A stretch of 64,000 nucleotides of DNA from Promethearchaeota archaeon (GCA_019058365.1 JAHPZE010000024.1:1-64000); one strand, 5' to 3'. Numbered from the stretch's first letter, positions 52,898 to 61,929 are shown. Notes: generated by a model from the letters alone, not told the origin. Numbers and translations are program-made.

Positions 52898-53869
52898 ATG
52901 AGTTACAAGCGAAAGAAACTATGGGAACCCTCAAACGAATGGATTAAAAATGCAGAAGCAACCCGTTTTATTGAATTTATCAATAAGGAATACAATCTTA
53001 ATATAAAAGGAGGGAAAGACCTATATAGATGGTCAGTTGAAAAAATTCCTGACTTTTGGGAAGCCATGTGGAAATTTTCAGGGATTATAGCATCCAAACC
53101 GTATTATAAGGCAGTAGAAGACTTAAGTGTTTTTCCAGGTACTAAATGGTTTCCTGGGGCAAAATTAAATTTTGCAGAGAATCTTCTGAAGTATAAGGAT
53201 GATCAACTAGCATTTATATTTCAAGGCGAAACTAAAGTATCCAAGCAAATAACCTATGCTGAATTAAATAAAACTGTATCTCGCTTAGCTAAATCTCTCA
53301 AGGAGGTTGGTGTTAAAGTTGGCGATAGAGTCGTTTCATACATCCCTAACTTAATTGAAACTCCCGTTGCCATGCTTGCCGGAGCAGCTATCGGTGCAAC
53401 TTGGGCTTCGTGTGGTGCTGAACTCCAACCTAGTGCCGTTATCGACCGATTTAGTCAAATTAAACCTAAAATTCTCTTTACCGTAGACGGTTATTATTAT
53501 CGAGACCAAGTATTTGATATCCGAGAGAATGCAAAGGTGGTGGTTGATGCCATTCCTTCCATAGAAAAAGTAATTGTGGTAACTTATGCCAGCGAAGGAA
53601 AGTGCGATGTGAGTGAAATTCCAAAAGCAGTCAATTGGGAAGATTTTATCTCTAAAGAGGAGGATCCACCACTTGAATTTGAACAACTTCCTTTTGATCA
53701 CCCCATTTATATAATGTTTTCAAGTGGTACTACGGGAAAGCCCAAATGTATGGTTCAAAGCGCAGGCGGGGTGTTGATTAACCATCTTAAAGAATTGATT
53801 CTCTCTACTGATTGCAAACGAAGTGATGTGCTTAATTATATTACCGCGCCCTCATGGATGATGGTGTAA
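52898..53869 (+). CDS. Acetoacetyl-CoA synthetase, N-terminal half (interrupted gene)
   Basis: These 323 residues are the N-terminal half of an acyl-adenylate-forming AACS, which activates acetoacetate to acetoacetyl-CoA. Diagnostic segments are LWEPSNEWIKNA at the start, FPGAKLNFAENLL, GATWASCGAELQPSAV, and the adenylate loop IMFSSGTTGKPK. The frame ends with WMMV and TAA at 53867-53869, precisely where the family continues W-M-M-W-N-W. The remainder continues in the same frame from 53891. See the insertion entry. Together the halves make an enzyme of normal length (about 660 residues). Confidence 0.9.
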   Translation: MSYKRKKLWEPSNEWIKNAEATRFIEFINKEYNLNIKGGKDLYRWSVEKIPDFWEAMWKFSGIIASKPYYKAVEDLSVFPGTKWFPGAKLNFAENLLKYKDDQLAFIFQGETKVSKQITYAELNKTVSRLAKSLKEVGVKVGDRVVSYIPNLIETPVAMLAGAAIGATWASCGAELQPSAVIDRFSQIKPKILFTVDGYYYRDQVFDIRENAKVVVDAIPSIEKVIVVTYASEGKCDVSEIPKAVNWEDFISKEEDPPLEFEQLPFDHPIYIMFSSGTTGKPKCMVQSAGGVLINHLKELILSTDCKRSDVLNYITAPSWMMV

Positions 53870-53893
53870 GTATTCCTTATACCAGCCAAAATG
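53864..53893 (+). other. 30-nt stop-containing insertion in the AACS gene, with hairpin
   Basis: Compared with the family sequence W-M-M-W-N-W-L, a 30-nt segment lies between the second ATG (53861-53863) and TGG (53894). It is in frame but contains TAA at 53867. Its ends are both ATG (the codon before it and its own last codon). Inside, GGTGTAAG (53863-53870) pairs with CTTATACC (53876-53883), eight pairs including one G-U, around a five-base loop. Outside this stem, TGG (53855-53857) can pair with CCA (53886-53888), then an AAA bulge and CA with TG. This is a loose version of an archaeal bulge-helix-bulge intron, and also has the ATG-to-ATG layout of translational bypass elements. It may instead simply be a disabling insertion. 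Confidence 0.6.
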
Positions 53894-54916
53894 TGGAACT
53901 GGCTTATCAGTGCCTTAGGCGTGGGCGCAACAATATTCTTATATGATGGAAATCCACTATACCCAGATCCATTAAGCTTTTTTGAATTGATTGAAAAGCA
54001 TAAAATCTCGATATTTGGTACTAGTGCTGCATATATCCACTATTTAATGGGACTTGGTGTTAAACCAGGTGAGAAATATGATCTGAGTGGTTTAAGGGAA
54101 ATATCACAAACAGCATCAACTCTTTCTCCAGAAGGTTTTGAATACGTTTATCGTGAAATTAAGAAAGATCTCTTTTTCAATTCTATTAGTGGTGGAACAG
54201 ATATTAATGGATGCTTTGCAGGAGCAATTCCAATTCTTCCTGTTTATTCTGGTGAATTGCAAGGGCGTGCATTAGGAATGAAAGTAGAAGCGTACAATGA
54301 TAATGCAAAACCTGTTGAAGATGAACAAGCAGAACTTGTATGTGAAGCACCAGCTCCTTCTATGCCCGTGTATTTCTGGGGAGATGATGATAATTTGACA
54401 AAATATAAAGCAGCTTATTTTGATCACTTTAAAGATACAGGAAAGAATGTATGGAGACACGGAGATTATATAGTAATTCATAGTGACACAGATGGAATTA
54501 CTTTTTGGGGACGCTCTGATGCTGTTTTAAAGCCCTCAGGAGTAAGAATTGGTACTGCTGAAATATATAATGTAGTCGAACAACTTCCTGAAGTTTCAGA
54601 CTCATTGGTAATTGGTCAACAATGGGAAGGTGATATCCGCATTGTTATGTTCGTTCTATTAAATAAGGGCTATGAATTAACAAATGAATTAAAAACAAAA
54701 ATACAACAGACTATTCGAGAAAAAACAAGTCCAAGACATGTGCCAAAGTTAATATATGCTGCACCATCTGATGGGATTCCTTACACTTTTAGTAATAAGA
54801 AAGTTGAAATTGCAGTAACTAAAATTATACATGGTATGGAAGTAGCTAATCGTGGAGCCCTCCGAAACCCAGAATCCTTGGACTTCTATATGCAAATGAA
54901 AGATAAACTTAAATAA
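53891..54916 (+). CDS. Acetoacetyl-CoA synthetase, C-terminal half (interrupted gene)
   Basis: These 341 residues continue the AACS: MWNWLISALGVGATIFLYDG, then FGTSAAYIHYLM, the ISGGTDINGCF adenylation motif, WRHGDYIVIHSDTDGITFWGRSDAVLKPSGVRIGTAEIY (hinge and core motifs), and the C-terminal GIPYTFSNKKVEIAVTKIIHG with the catalytic Lys region. ATG 53891 could serve as an internal start, so a split two-polypeptide enzyme is one possible outcome of the interruption. Its last 59 codons reappear, diverged, at 59592-59771, and its last 31 at 61930-62025. Confidence 0.9.
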   Translation: MWNWLISALGVGATIFLYDGNPLYPDPLSFFELIEKHKISIFGTSAAYIHYLMGLGVKPGEKYDLSGLREISQTASTLSPEGFEYVYREIKKDLFFNSISGGTDINGCFAGAIPILPVYSGELQGRALGMKVEAYNDNAKPVEDEQAELVCEAPAPSMPVYFWGDDDNLTKYKAAYFDHFKDTGKNVWRHGDYIVIHSDTDGITFWGRSDAVLKPSGVRIGTAEIYNVVEQLPEVSDSLVIGQQWEGDIRIVMFVLLNKGYELTNELKTKIQQTIREKTSPRHVPKLIYAAPSDGIPYTFSNKKVEIAVTKIIHGMEVANRGALRNPESLDFYMQMKDKLK

Positions 54917-54924
54917 ACAAAATT

Positions 54925-56034
54925 TTAATTCTTTTTTTTTAATTTAAAACATTTTTTTTTTCTATATAAGCTATCTTCATAATTAGTAAGCATTTCTCGC
55001 ATAAGATCCATCCCAAGATAGATATTATAACCAATTCCTTCCCATTCACTATTAGTTTGCCAAATTTTATAGGGTATTTTAAAATAACATTTAACTTGTT
55101 GGATAAAATTGATGCTTCCAGATGTGATTACAGTTGATCCTACCTTACCATCACCATCATAGTATCCTAAAATAAAAGCTAAATACAATTCTCTCGAGGC
55201 TAATCTTGGCAATTCAATAAATCTAGATTTTTGATTTCCAACTATAAAACCATGTCTAATTAAAGTATTTGCAAATTCATCATTAACAAACCGAATCCTC
55301 ACATAATCAGTTAATTCTCCTTCTCTTCTAATTTCGATTTCTTTATGCTCAAGATTAAAACCTATGACATTAGCAAATTTATCTAATAAATCTTTTTCAT
55401 CATCTTTATGCAATTCAACTCCAAATCTGATATTATTTCCATGTTCAGAAAGCCAGGCTTCTGCGAATAACCATCCTAACCAATAAGCTTTTTCTTTAGT
55501 ATCGATATATTCGAAATAATCAATTTTTAAGCATGGATGCCATTTATATATACCATATATCGATTTCTTTGGATTATTTAAACTCATATATTTATTAAAT
55601 AACTCAGAGATTTCTCTGGGGACTCTGCATAAATTTTTATCGATCTGAGATTTATACTCTTTAAGTGTTTCGATGGAGATTATGTAATTTGGATTTTGCT
55701 TTATCTGATCTTTCTTTTTTTTAATATGAAACCTTGTTTGCCCTAGAACAATACTTAATTGTTCATCTGTTAATTTATCATTCAATAATTTTTTTTCTGG
55801 AATATAATTAACAATTAATCTCTTTAAATCATTTATGAAGCTTAATGTATCATAAATGTTAGAGTTTTTTGAAAATACATTAAGATTATTATCAAAATTT
55901 TCATTAATATAATATGAATTAATTCCTTTTTTAAAATAGGCAAATTGTTTACTGTTAGAACAATTTCTTTTAATCATATGCTTTTTAGAGCAATATATGT
56001 CATTAGTTCTTATAGTGGATTTATTTTTAACCAT
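54925..56034 (-). CDS. Free-standing LAGLIDADG homing endonuclease-like protein
   Basis: The 369-residue protein has two LAGLIDADG motifs: YWLGWLFAEAW (about 184-194, with acid E192) and LAFILGYYDGDG (about 285-296, with acidic residues D293 and D295). Between them are the usual strands of a monomeric endonuclease (FGVELHKDDEKDLLDKF, YVRIRFVNDEFANTLI). The N-terminal 170 residues are a separate helical region with Cys pairs (YCSKKH, NCSNSKQ) and a possible helix-turn-helix (LTDEQLSIVLGQTRFHI). It is not in an intein or a visible intron. It is tail-to-tail with AACS, eight bases apart. It could be a homing enzyme, a maturase or a domesticated regulator. Confidence 0.85.
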   Translation of the reverse strand: MVKNKSTIRTNDIYCSKKHMIKRNCSNSKQFAYFKKGINSYYINENFDNNLNVFSKNSNIYDTLSFINDLKRLIVNYIPEKKLLNDKLTDEQLSIVLGQTRFHIKKKKDQIKQNPNYIISIETLKEYKSQIDKNLCRVPREISELFNKYMSLNNPKKSIYGIYKWHPCLKIDYFEYIDTKEKAYWLGWLFAEAWLSEHGNNIRFGVELHKDDEKDLLDKFANVIGFNLEHKEIEIRREGELTDYVRIRFVNDEFANTLIRHGFIVGNQKSRFIELPRLASRELYLAFILGYYDGDGKVGSTVITSGSINFIQQVKCYFKIPYKIWQTNSEWEGIGYNIYLGMDLMREMLTNYEDSLYRKKKCFKLKKKN

Positions 56035-56268
56035 AACTGAAATCTTAGAGAATTTTTAGTTAATCTTTTAAAATTGCTATATGTAAAACGAATATATTTT
56101 TATCTTTATATATCTTAATAGAGTAAGGATTTTGTCTTTATATATGATTTAAAATTATAAGAGAATCATATTTAATAATAATAGACAAACACAAAAAAGG
56201 AGAAATTAATCCAATTAGCTTTGAAAAACTGAAAGTAATATATTTGAGTAATAGTTTATCTTTCTTTC

Positions 56269-59200
56269 TCAAATTTTTTCATTATATTCAATAATAACAA
56301 CACTACCTTCAATTTCTAATAAAGAAATTCTTTCTTCTTTTATACCAGCACATAAAAGGGCATAAACTATTCTATAATTAGTAAAAAAGTCGCGTTCAAT
56401 TTCTCTGGGTGAAGATAAATCAATTTTAGTTTTATTCTCAGAGAAGATTTTAAAGGAGTTGATAACCTTTTCAGCAAGTACCTTATTTATTTCAATTTTA
56501 TTTAATTTATGTTTATCTTTAAATTGATTAAAACTCAAGTATATTTGAAACTTGTCTCCTATTAGGATTTCTTCATTAAAACATTCAGCATTGAACAATT
56601 TATGGTATGCAGAATTTATATTTTTTAAAATTTGAAAGCCGTTTATTATTAAATTCCTAATCTCTTCTTTTTTTTCTCGAAAAAATTCTTGAGTATTATT
56701 ATGACGTTCAGGATTAGCAATTGTTACTAAATCATTTAAAAAAGAAATACAAAGATCCTTTTTGCTTTTTCCAAAAATGAATTGAAAAATATTATCCCAA
56801 TTATAAGCATTATTAATGATATATTTATAATGATATCTTTGACTTAGATATAGTATATTTTTGTTGGAATAGCTTATTGGAAGGCCCTTTCTGACATATT
56901 TTTCTTCCTCCTTATCCAAGTCCGACTGAATTTTAGGTGGCAGTTTTGATTTCCAGATATCTCCATATAATAAGTAAAAAATATTGTAAATGAAAATTCG
57001 TAATTTTGTCTCGAAAAATGTCCAAAGTTCACCAACGCATTCCTTGTAAAGATGTAACCAGTAAAATGCTCTAATTCTATTAAACTTCTTTTTATCTTCA
57101 TTAGTCAAACCTTGTGTTCCTATTATGATAATTCCATTGTATCTTATCCACTTTTCTATTTTTTTTATCAATGCTATTATACCACTAACAAATGCAGCTA
57201 TAAAAATAGTTTTATCTTCATTTGAAAGATTTAGGCTCTCTTCACAAAATTGTAACTGGTGAATATACCTCCTAAATACTTCATTATCTTTCCAAGTGTA
57301 TAAAAATTCATCAAATAGTTCTTTCTGAGAAGAGATCTTTTTTTCTTCCCCAGATAGTTCATATAAATAGTTTAAAACGAATTGAAATACGACTTTTGAT
57401 TTCTCTATTATTTCTCCAAATGAGATTTTTGAATTTGCATATTCAATAACTTGAGAGAAAGGATTCGCTATATTTTTCTTTAACTTGTTTAGATTTTTTT
57501 GCTCTGTTGGATTACCTCTTGCGATCCCATCTAATCTTGACAAGGTATTTCTTGAATAATCAATAAAATTTAAACCTTTTGGCTCATCTCCACTCAGAAT
57601 CTGATTAATATAATATTTAAGAGTAAACTTGAAAGTATTTACCACATCTAAACAAAAATTTCTTAAATCATTAGAAAGTCCCCAAATGAAATCATCTTTT
57701 ATCTTATTTCTGGCAATTAATTTGTACTGATTAAGGATTGTAAAGAGTTCAATATTATTTTCAAAAAGATCTTCCCCTTCCTTTACTATTTTTTTTTCTT
57801 GTATTATACATAATAGTTCCGCTATATTATTTATAACATCTTTTGAAACACTTAATTCTTTCTTTAATGCATTCAATTTTGCGTGCAAATCTTTCCGTTC
57901 CGTTAATTTCTGATAAATTGGCTCGAATGAGTCTTGATCTAAATCGTAATTAATGGATAATAAACCAATATTTTGACTAGTACTTGATATTCTGTCCTGA
58001 AATTCTTCTATGAAGGTTCTAAAGGGAATTTCACGAGGATAACTTCTTTGTATAATATTCATTAAATGCTCAATATCTGTATAAGAAATATATTTTGTAA
58101 AATCATAGGGTTCTTCATTTGAAAAGGCTTCTAACCTTCTTCTAATTAGTTCGAAAGCATCTAAAGGGCCAATAGAGTCAAACGGTTCTTTTTGGAAGAT
58201 TGTACCTTCATAAGCAGAATTTTCTCTAAGTTCTTTTATCCATAATTTTGAACCTGCAATAAATAAGCTTACTTTTATATTTTCTCTAAGGATCTCTTCG
58301 AAAAAGTTTTGGAGTCCCTTTAAAAAATCAAGAGCTAAATTAGCTTGATTATCATATTTATGTAACCCATCCAAATATACAACAAATCCTTTGGATGAAG
58401 AATTATCCAAAAAAATTTTAAAAAGCTGTATTATCTCATCTGAAGAATTCCCTGAAATATAGCTCCTGGGATCGATACTAGTCCATCTGATTAACGCTTT
58501 ATATAATGCAACATATAATTTTTTAAAAAAGAGATTTCTTATTTGAAATATTGATTGAGAGGCATCTAACATAATTTGCAGAGGTATTATTTTTGAATTA
58601 ATAAAAAAAGGATAAAGATAATCAAATAATGTTGTTTTCCCACATCCAAACTCCCCATAAAATAAATAAGACTTTCCTAACAATTCATCTGGATATTCTC
58701 TAACTAGCTGAGTATATTTCCTAAATATAGGTAGCATAACTACTATCTTTTCATAGTATTCTTCCTCGATGTATGTTAGACCATAAGCAGTTGGAAAAGG
58801 ATTCCGTTCCAATCCAATAATGCGCCACCAAGGTTGGACATCTCTTAATTTTCCTAATTTTCGCTTCTCTATATATTTATTAGATAACACTAATGGACTT
58901 ACGCTTAATTCTTCATCAATTCTCGAACGAAATTCATCTAATTTTTTTTTTTCCCTTAAAATTTTCTCTTCAATCCTCTCTTGAACTTCTATGATAACCT
59001 CTTCTTTTGCTTTTTTAAGCATAGCAATGTTCTCAATCTCTCCACTACTTAATTTTTCTTTGATTTCTTGGAAAAAACTCTGAGAATCTGGATCATTCGA
59101 TTCTATTATCTCGTTTTGGTAATGAACAAATTCTCGAATTACAGTTTTTTCAGATAAAAAAGGGATTTTGTTAATTATAATTTCAAGATCTTCTTGATTC

Positions 59201-59403
59201 GAGATCTGATTGGAATCTACTAAATATTGAATAATTTCGTGAGCTAAATTCGCCCAGTTAGGATTGCCATATTTTTTCTTATGTTTGTCTATAAAAAATT
59301 TTGTTTTCCGTTTCTTTAAATCATCTAAATTTACTTTATTTGTAATTATCCTAGAATAGTTTTTTTTAATAAATTCACGAATAATTTCTCTTGTATCTGT
59401 CAT
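56269..59403 (-). CDS. Large P-loop NTPase with C-terminal Swt1-like HEPN domain (defence-like)
   Basis: The 1044-residue protein has a helical N-terminus (1-180), then ERNPFPTAYGLTY and an AAA/STAND-like ATPase core. Walker A is GEFGCGKTT (250-258), Walker B VVYLDGLH (341-348) and sensor-like IAGS (382-385). Residues about 430-700 are helical. From about 790 the sequence LWTFFETKLRIFIY, LLYGDIWKSKLPP, then NNAYNWDNIFQFIFG and LNDLVTIANPERHN follows the layout of Swt1-type HEPN domains. The usual IRNxxxHN reads IANPERHN, so the His (about 901) is kept but the canonical Arg is replaced by Ala. ATPase-HEPN proteins often belong to abortive-infection systems, with HEPN as RNase. No toxin partner or methylase is adjacent. 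Confidence 0.75.
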   Translation of the reverse strand: MTDTREIIREFIKKNYSRIITNKVNLDDLKKRKTKFFIDKHKKKYGNPNWANLAHEIIQYLVDSNQISNQEDLEIIINKIPFLSEKTVIREFVHYQNEIIESNDPDSQSFFQEIKEKLSSGEIENIAMLKKAKEEVIIEVQERIEEKILREKKKLDEFRSRIDEELSVSPLVLSNKYIEKRKLGKLRDVQPWWRIIGLERNPFPTAYGLTYIEEEYYEKIVVMLPIFRKYTQLVREYPDELLGKSYLFYGEFGCGKTTLFDYLYPFFINSKIIPLQIMLDASQSIFQIRNLFFKKLYVALYKALIRWTSIDPRSYISGNSSDEIIQLFKIFLDNSSSKGFVVYLDGLHKYDNQANLALDFLKGLQNFFEEILRENIKVSLFIAGSKLWIKELRENSAYEGTIFQKEPFDSIGPLDAFELIRRRLEAFSNEEPYDFTKYISYTDIEHLMNIIQRSYPREIPFRTFIEEFQDRISSTSQNIGLLSINYDLDQDSFEPIYQKLTERKDLHAKLNALKKELSVSKDVINNIAELLCIIQEKKIVKEGEDLFENNIELFTILNQYKLIARNKIKDDFIWGLSNDLRNFCLDVVNTFKFTLKYYINQILSGDEPKGLNFIDYSRNTLSRLDGIARGNPTEQKNLNKLKKNIANPFSQVIEYANSKISFGEIIEKSKVVFQFVLNYLYELSGEEKKISSQKELFDEFLYTWKDNEVFRRYIHQLQFCEESLNLSNEDKTIFIAAFVSGIIALIKKIEKWIRYNGIIIIGTQGLTNEDKKKFNRIRAFYWLHLYKECVGELWTFFETKLRIFIYNIFYLLYGDIWKSKLPPKIQSDLDKEEEKYVRKGLPISYSNKNILYLSQRYHYKYIINNAYNWDNIFQFIFGKSKKDLCISFLNDLVTIANPERHNNTQEFFREKKEEIRNLIINGFQILKNINSAYHKLFNAECFNEEILIGDKFQIYLSFNQFKDKHKLNKIEINKVLAEKVINSFKIFSENKTKIDLSSPREIERDFFTNYRIVYALLCAGIKEERISLLEIEGSVVIIEYNEKI

Positions 59404-59591
59404 TGTATTTAATTTTTCAAATTAACTTCTATAAATTCTTTTGGTAAAGAACAATTATGTATAAAAGTTAATTATTTTTTTCTCGATTTAATATTAACTA
59501 TCAGTTTATAATTAATTTCATGCCATTATTTTAAATTTTTTTTAGCATATCTTTATCATTCAAATATTAAAAAAAAAAACTTCATAATTTT

Positions 59592-59771
59592 CACGTATTA
59601 AGGCTTGTAGTTCAAGCACCTCCAGATGGTATTCCCTATACATTTAGTAATAAAAAGGTTGAAATAGCAGTGACCAAAATCATCCACGGCATGGAAGTAG
59701 CCAATCGTGGAGCTCTTAGAAATCCTGAATCCCTGGATTACTACATGGAAATGAAGGATAAGCTACAATAA
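59592..59771 (+). pseudogene. Orphan duplicate of the AACS 3' end (copy 2)
   Basis: An open frame of 59 codons plus TAA matches the last 59 residues of the AACS at 54740-54916, 50 of 59 identical by hand alignment, without gaps. It includes GIPYTFSNKKVEIAVTK, and the NRGALRNPESLD region is unchanged. At the DNA level the two copies differ at many third positions, so this piece was under protein-level selection after the two diverged and is not a recent copy. Upstream, 59404-59591 holds no more AACS sequence. The LAGLIDADG and NTPase-HEPN genes lie between the two copies. Confidence 0.9.
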
Positions 59772-59845
59772 TTAAATAATTTCTTCTTGATTTCTCCGTA
59801 GAATATAAAGAAAGAACAAAAAATTTAATTGGATTATGTTTTAGA

Positions 59846-60172
59846 TTAGTTAATCTGAATGCTAAATCTTTTTTTTAATTGTTTGATTCCTTCAATAGAT
59901 ATGAAATATTTTGGATTTTTTCCCTTTTTTTGAATTATCCAATTCTGTTTTATGCAGTAATCTAAAAAACCGCCCCCAACTATAAATGGATTAATAGGTT
60001 TTAATTTTTCAGTCCTTAATATCTCATCAGTGATATTTTCTTTATGCCATTTTTCATCTTCTTCCTTAGATATTCTCATTTTCTTCATAAATTCTTCATG
60101 TTCCTTATCTGTCATATCTCTAGGTTCCATATGCCATTTATCATGCTCTTCAGAATTTATATCCATTCCCAT
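59846..60172 (-). CDS. Small protein with winged-helix-like C-terminus
   Basis: The 108-residue protein has a charged Trp/His/Met-rich N-terminus (EEHDKWHMEPRDM, EEDEKWHKEN) and a C-terminal half resembling a wing and helix: PFIVGGGFLDYCIKQNWIIQKK, KYFISIEGIKQLKKRF. The N-terminal HDKWHMEP and EKWHKEN repeats are unusual. It is divergent from the MarR regulator and shares its palindromic control region. It could be a target or partner of that regulator. Confidence 0.6.
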   Translation of the reverse strand: MGMDINSEEHDKWHMEPRDMTDKEHEEFMKKMRISKEEDEKWHKENITDEILRTEKLKPINPFIVGGGFLDYCIKQNWIIQKKGKNPKYFISIEGIKQLKKRFSIQIN

Positions 60173-60221
60173 ATGTTTGATTTTTTTTGCCAGTGAAACA
60201 TCACCATGAATTTTAAATCAA

Positions 60222-60289
60222 ATTAGTATTTTTGAAAATATAAATATTTCGGAAAACCGAAACATTTTTAGATTGTGATTTATACTAAT
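60222..60289. promoter_or_regulatory. Nested inverted repeats, candidate MarR operator
   Basis: Two nearly concentric inverted repeats lie in the 133-bp divergent region. The inner one is TTTCGG (60247-60252) and CCGAAA (60257-60262) with a four-base A spacer. The outer one is ATTAGTAT (60222-60229) and ATACTAAT (60282-60289). MarR dimers bind such palindromes, often controlling their own gene and its divergent neighbour. Confidence 0.5.
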
Positions 60290-60305
60290 CATTAAAAACT
60301 AATAG

Positions 60306-60728
60306 ATGAAAATGAAATTAGATAATTCTTTTGATAAATTTTTTAAAATTATTAGTATAATTTTTGAAAAATATTATTATCCACCTATAAAACAAGTAGA
60401 AAGGAAAGATTTAACTAAGGTTGGATTTGCTTTTATAAATTTCATTGGTTTCCGAAAACAATGTTTTATTAAAGAATTTGTTAAAATGTTTAGCATCTCT
60501 CCTAGTACTGCCTCTGAACATATAGAACGATTATACAATACAAATTATATTTATAAACACCCTCATAGAACCGATAAACGAAAAGTAATGGTATCATTAA
60601 CAGATAAAGGATTAGAACTTTTACAACAGTTTAACAAAAGGAAATACCGCTTATTAAGAGAAAGATTTTTAAAGCTAGATGAAAAAAATGTCAAAAATCT
60701 TATTGAGCTTTTATCAGAATTCTTATAA
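60306..60728 (+). CDS. MarR family transcriptional regulator
   Basis: The 140-residue protein has the MarR winged helix: recognition region FIKEFVKMFSISPSTASEHIERLYNTNYI, wing HPHRTDKRKVMVSLTDKGLELLQQF, and flanking dimerisation helices. The wing motif R-T-D-K-R and T-D-K-G-L are typical. It is divergent from the gene at 59846-60172. Ligand unknown; MarR proteins usually respond to phenolic or oxidising compounds. Confidence 0.92.
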   Translation: MKMKLDNSFDKFFKIISIIFEKYYYPPIKQVERKDLTKVGFAFINFIGFRKQCFIKEFVKMFSISPSTASEHIERLYNTNYIYKHPHRTDKRKVMVSLTDKGLELLQQFNKRKYRLLRERFLKLDEKNVKNLIELLSEFL

Positions 60729-61057
60729 ATAAATTTTTCATTACAATTGAAATATCAACTATAATAATATTTTTTGAAGAAGAATCCATCTTATACAAAG
60801 AAAAATTCTCATATTCTGCTGGAGAAACACCAATGTTTCTAAAAAAATTTTTCCTATAGCTGATAAACAACAATTTATAAAAGAAGAAAAAAAAGTTACT
60901 ATAATTACCATGCTTTTTGAATAAAATAATATCAGCAATAGCTAATCAACACTAAATAGTAAAAGGAACTCAATTAATTTTATCATAATAGGTTTAGTTA
61001 AAAATTCTATCCAAAAGTTTTAAATTAAATAATAAGAATGTATCTAATTGAAGAAAT
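60729..61057. other. Gene-free stretch of 329 bp
   Basis: The stretch contains a short unrecognised open segment on the plus strand (EEESILYKEKFSYSAGE, then a stop near 60862) with no start, possibly another fragment. Otherwise it is AT-rich. The LigB-like gene promoter should lie near its right end. Confidence 0.35.
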
Positions 61058-61891
61058 ATGGGAATTGTAGGAGCATTTATTCTTCCTCATGGATCCATGA
61101 TTTTAGATCCTAATAAGAATGGAATATCAAATCAAGCAATTAAGTTACACTTTGAAATGAAAAAAATTGGGAAAATTATTAGTCAATTATCTCCTGATGT
61201 AATTTTTCTAACAACTCCTCATAGTATCGCATTGTCTTATGATTATGGGATATACTTAAACAAGATTGCGAGTGGGACAGCAGAGTGGAATGGTGAATAT
61301 GGAGAATTTAGTATAGATATAAGATTATCTCAAGAGTTATCTACTAAACTTTTGAATTTTCTACAAGATAAAAAGAGTGCAGTCCAAGGAATTTCAGCAT
61401 ATTCATCAAGTGTAAGTGTTCCTTTGCAATGGGGTGAAGTGGTACCTCTCTGGTTTTTAAAAGCCTTACAATTAAATTTGGATTATATCATTCTCTCTCA
61501 ACCACTGAGAAGGTTGGAACGTGCAAAGAGTATGATAACAGAATCAATATCTTTGGGAACTCATTTGAAAAAGTTTTTTGAATCAATTGATAAACGAGTA
61601 GCTCTAATAGTAAGTGCTGATCTTAGTCATACACATGAAAAGGAAGGGCCATATGGGTTTTCGGAAGAAGCGGAAATATTTGATAAGATGATTCAAGATT
61701 GGGCAGCCAGTTTGAATAACCAAATTCTAACTGAAAAAATCGTCCCAATTTTAGATAAAGCAATGTGTTGTGGATTAATCGGATTCGCTATTCTCCAAGG
61801 AATGATAGGAAATGACAACTTTAAACCAAATGTATTAATTCGAGAATCACCCTCCTATTATGGAATGATGGTCGCTTCATATCTCAAATAA
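61058..61891 (+). CDS. Class III extradiol dioxygenase LigB-like / MEMO-related protein
   Basis: The 277-residue protein belongs to the LigB catalytic-subunit superfamily, Fe(II) enzymes that open catechol rings, or to relatives such as MEMO. It starts GAFILPHGSMILDP (His of the first metal site), continues FLTTPHSIALSYD, VPLQWGEVVPLW, SADLSHTHEKEGPYG (second His site) and ends GMMVASYL. Metal-ligand positions PHG, PHS and LSHTH look intact. It lies within the AACS-tail-flanked stretch, directly before the third tail. Substrate unknown. Confidence 0.82.
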   Translation: MGIVGAFILPHGSMILDPNKNGISNQAIKLHFEMKKIGKIISQLSPDVIFLTTPHSIALSYDYGIYLNKIASGTAEWNGEYGEFSIDIRLSQELSTKLLNFLQDKKSAVQGISAYSSSVSVPLQWGEVVPLWFLKALQLNLDYIILSQPLRRLERAKSMITESISLGTHLKKFFESIDKRVALIVSADLSHTHEKEGPYGFSEEAEIFDKMIQDWAASLNNQILTEKIVPILDKAMCCGLIGFAILQGMIGNDNFKPNVLIRESPSYYGMMVASYLK

Positions 61892-61929
61892 TTATAAAAA
61901 GTTGAAAAATAAATTAGAGATAAATTGTA

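Noticed and set aside
53855..53893. Canonical archaeal bulge-helix-bulge intron in AACS
   Set aside because: The strict form (two three-base bulges four pairs apart) is not met; only a relaxed version can be drawn, so it is kept as a hypothesis only.
54925..56034. Intein or group-type intron explanation for the LAGLIDADG gene
   Set aside because: The gene is on the opposite strand, has its own start and stop and is outside AACS, so it is not an in-frame intein and no intron borders are seen around it.
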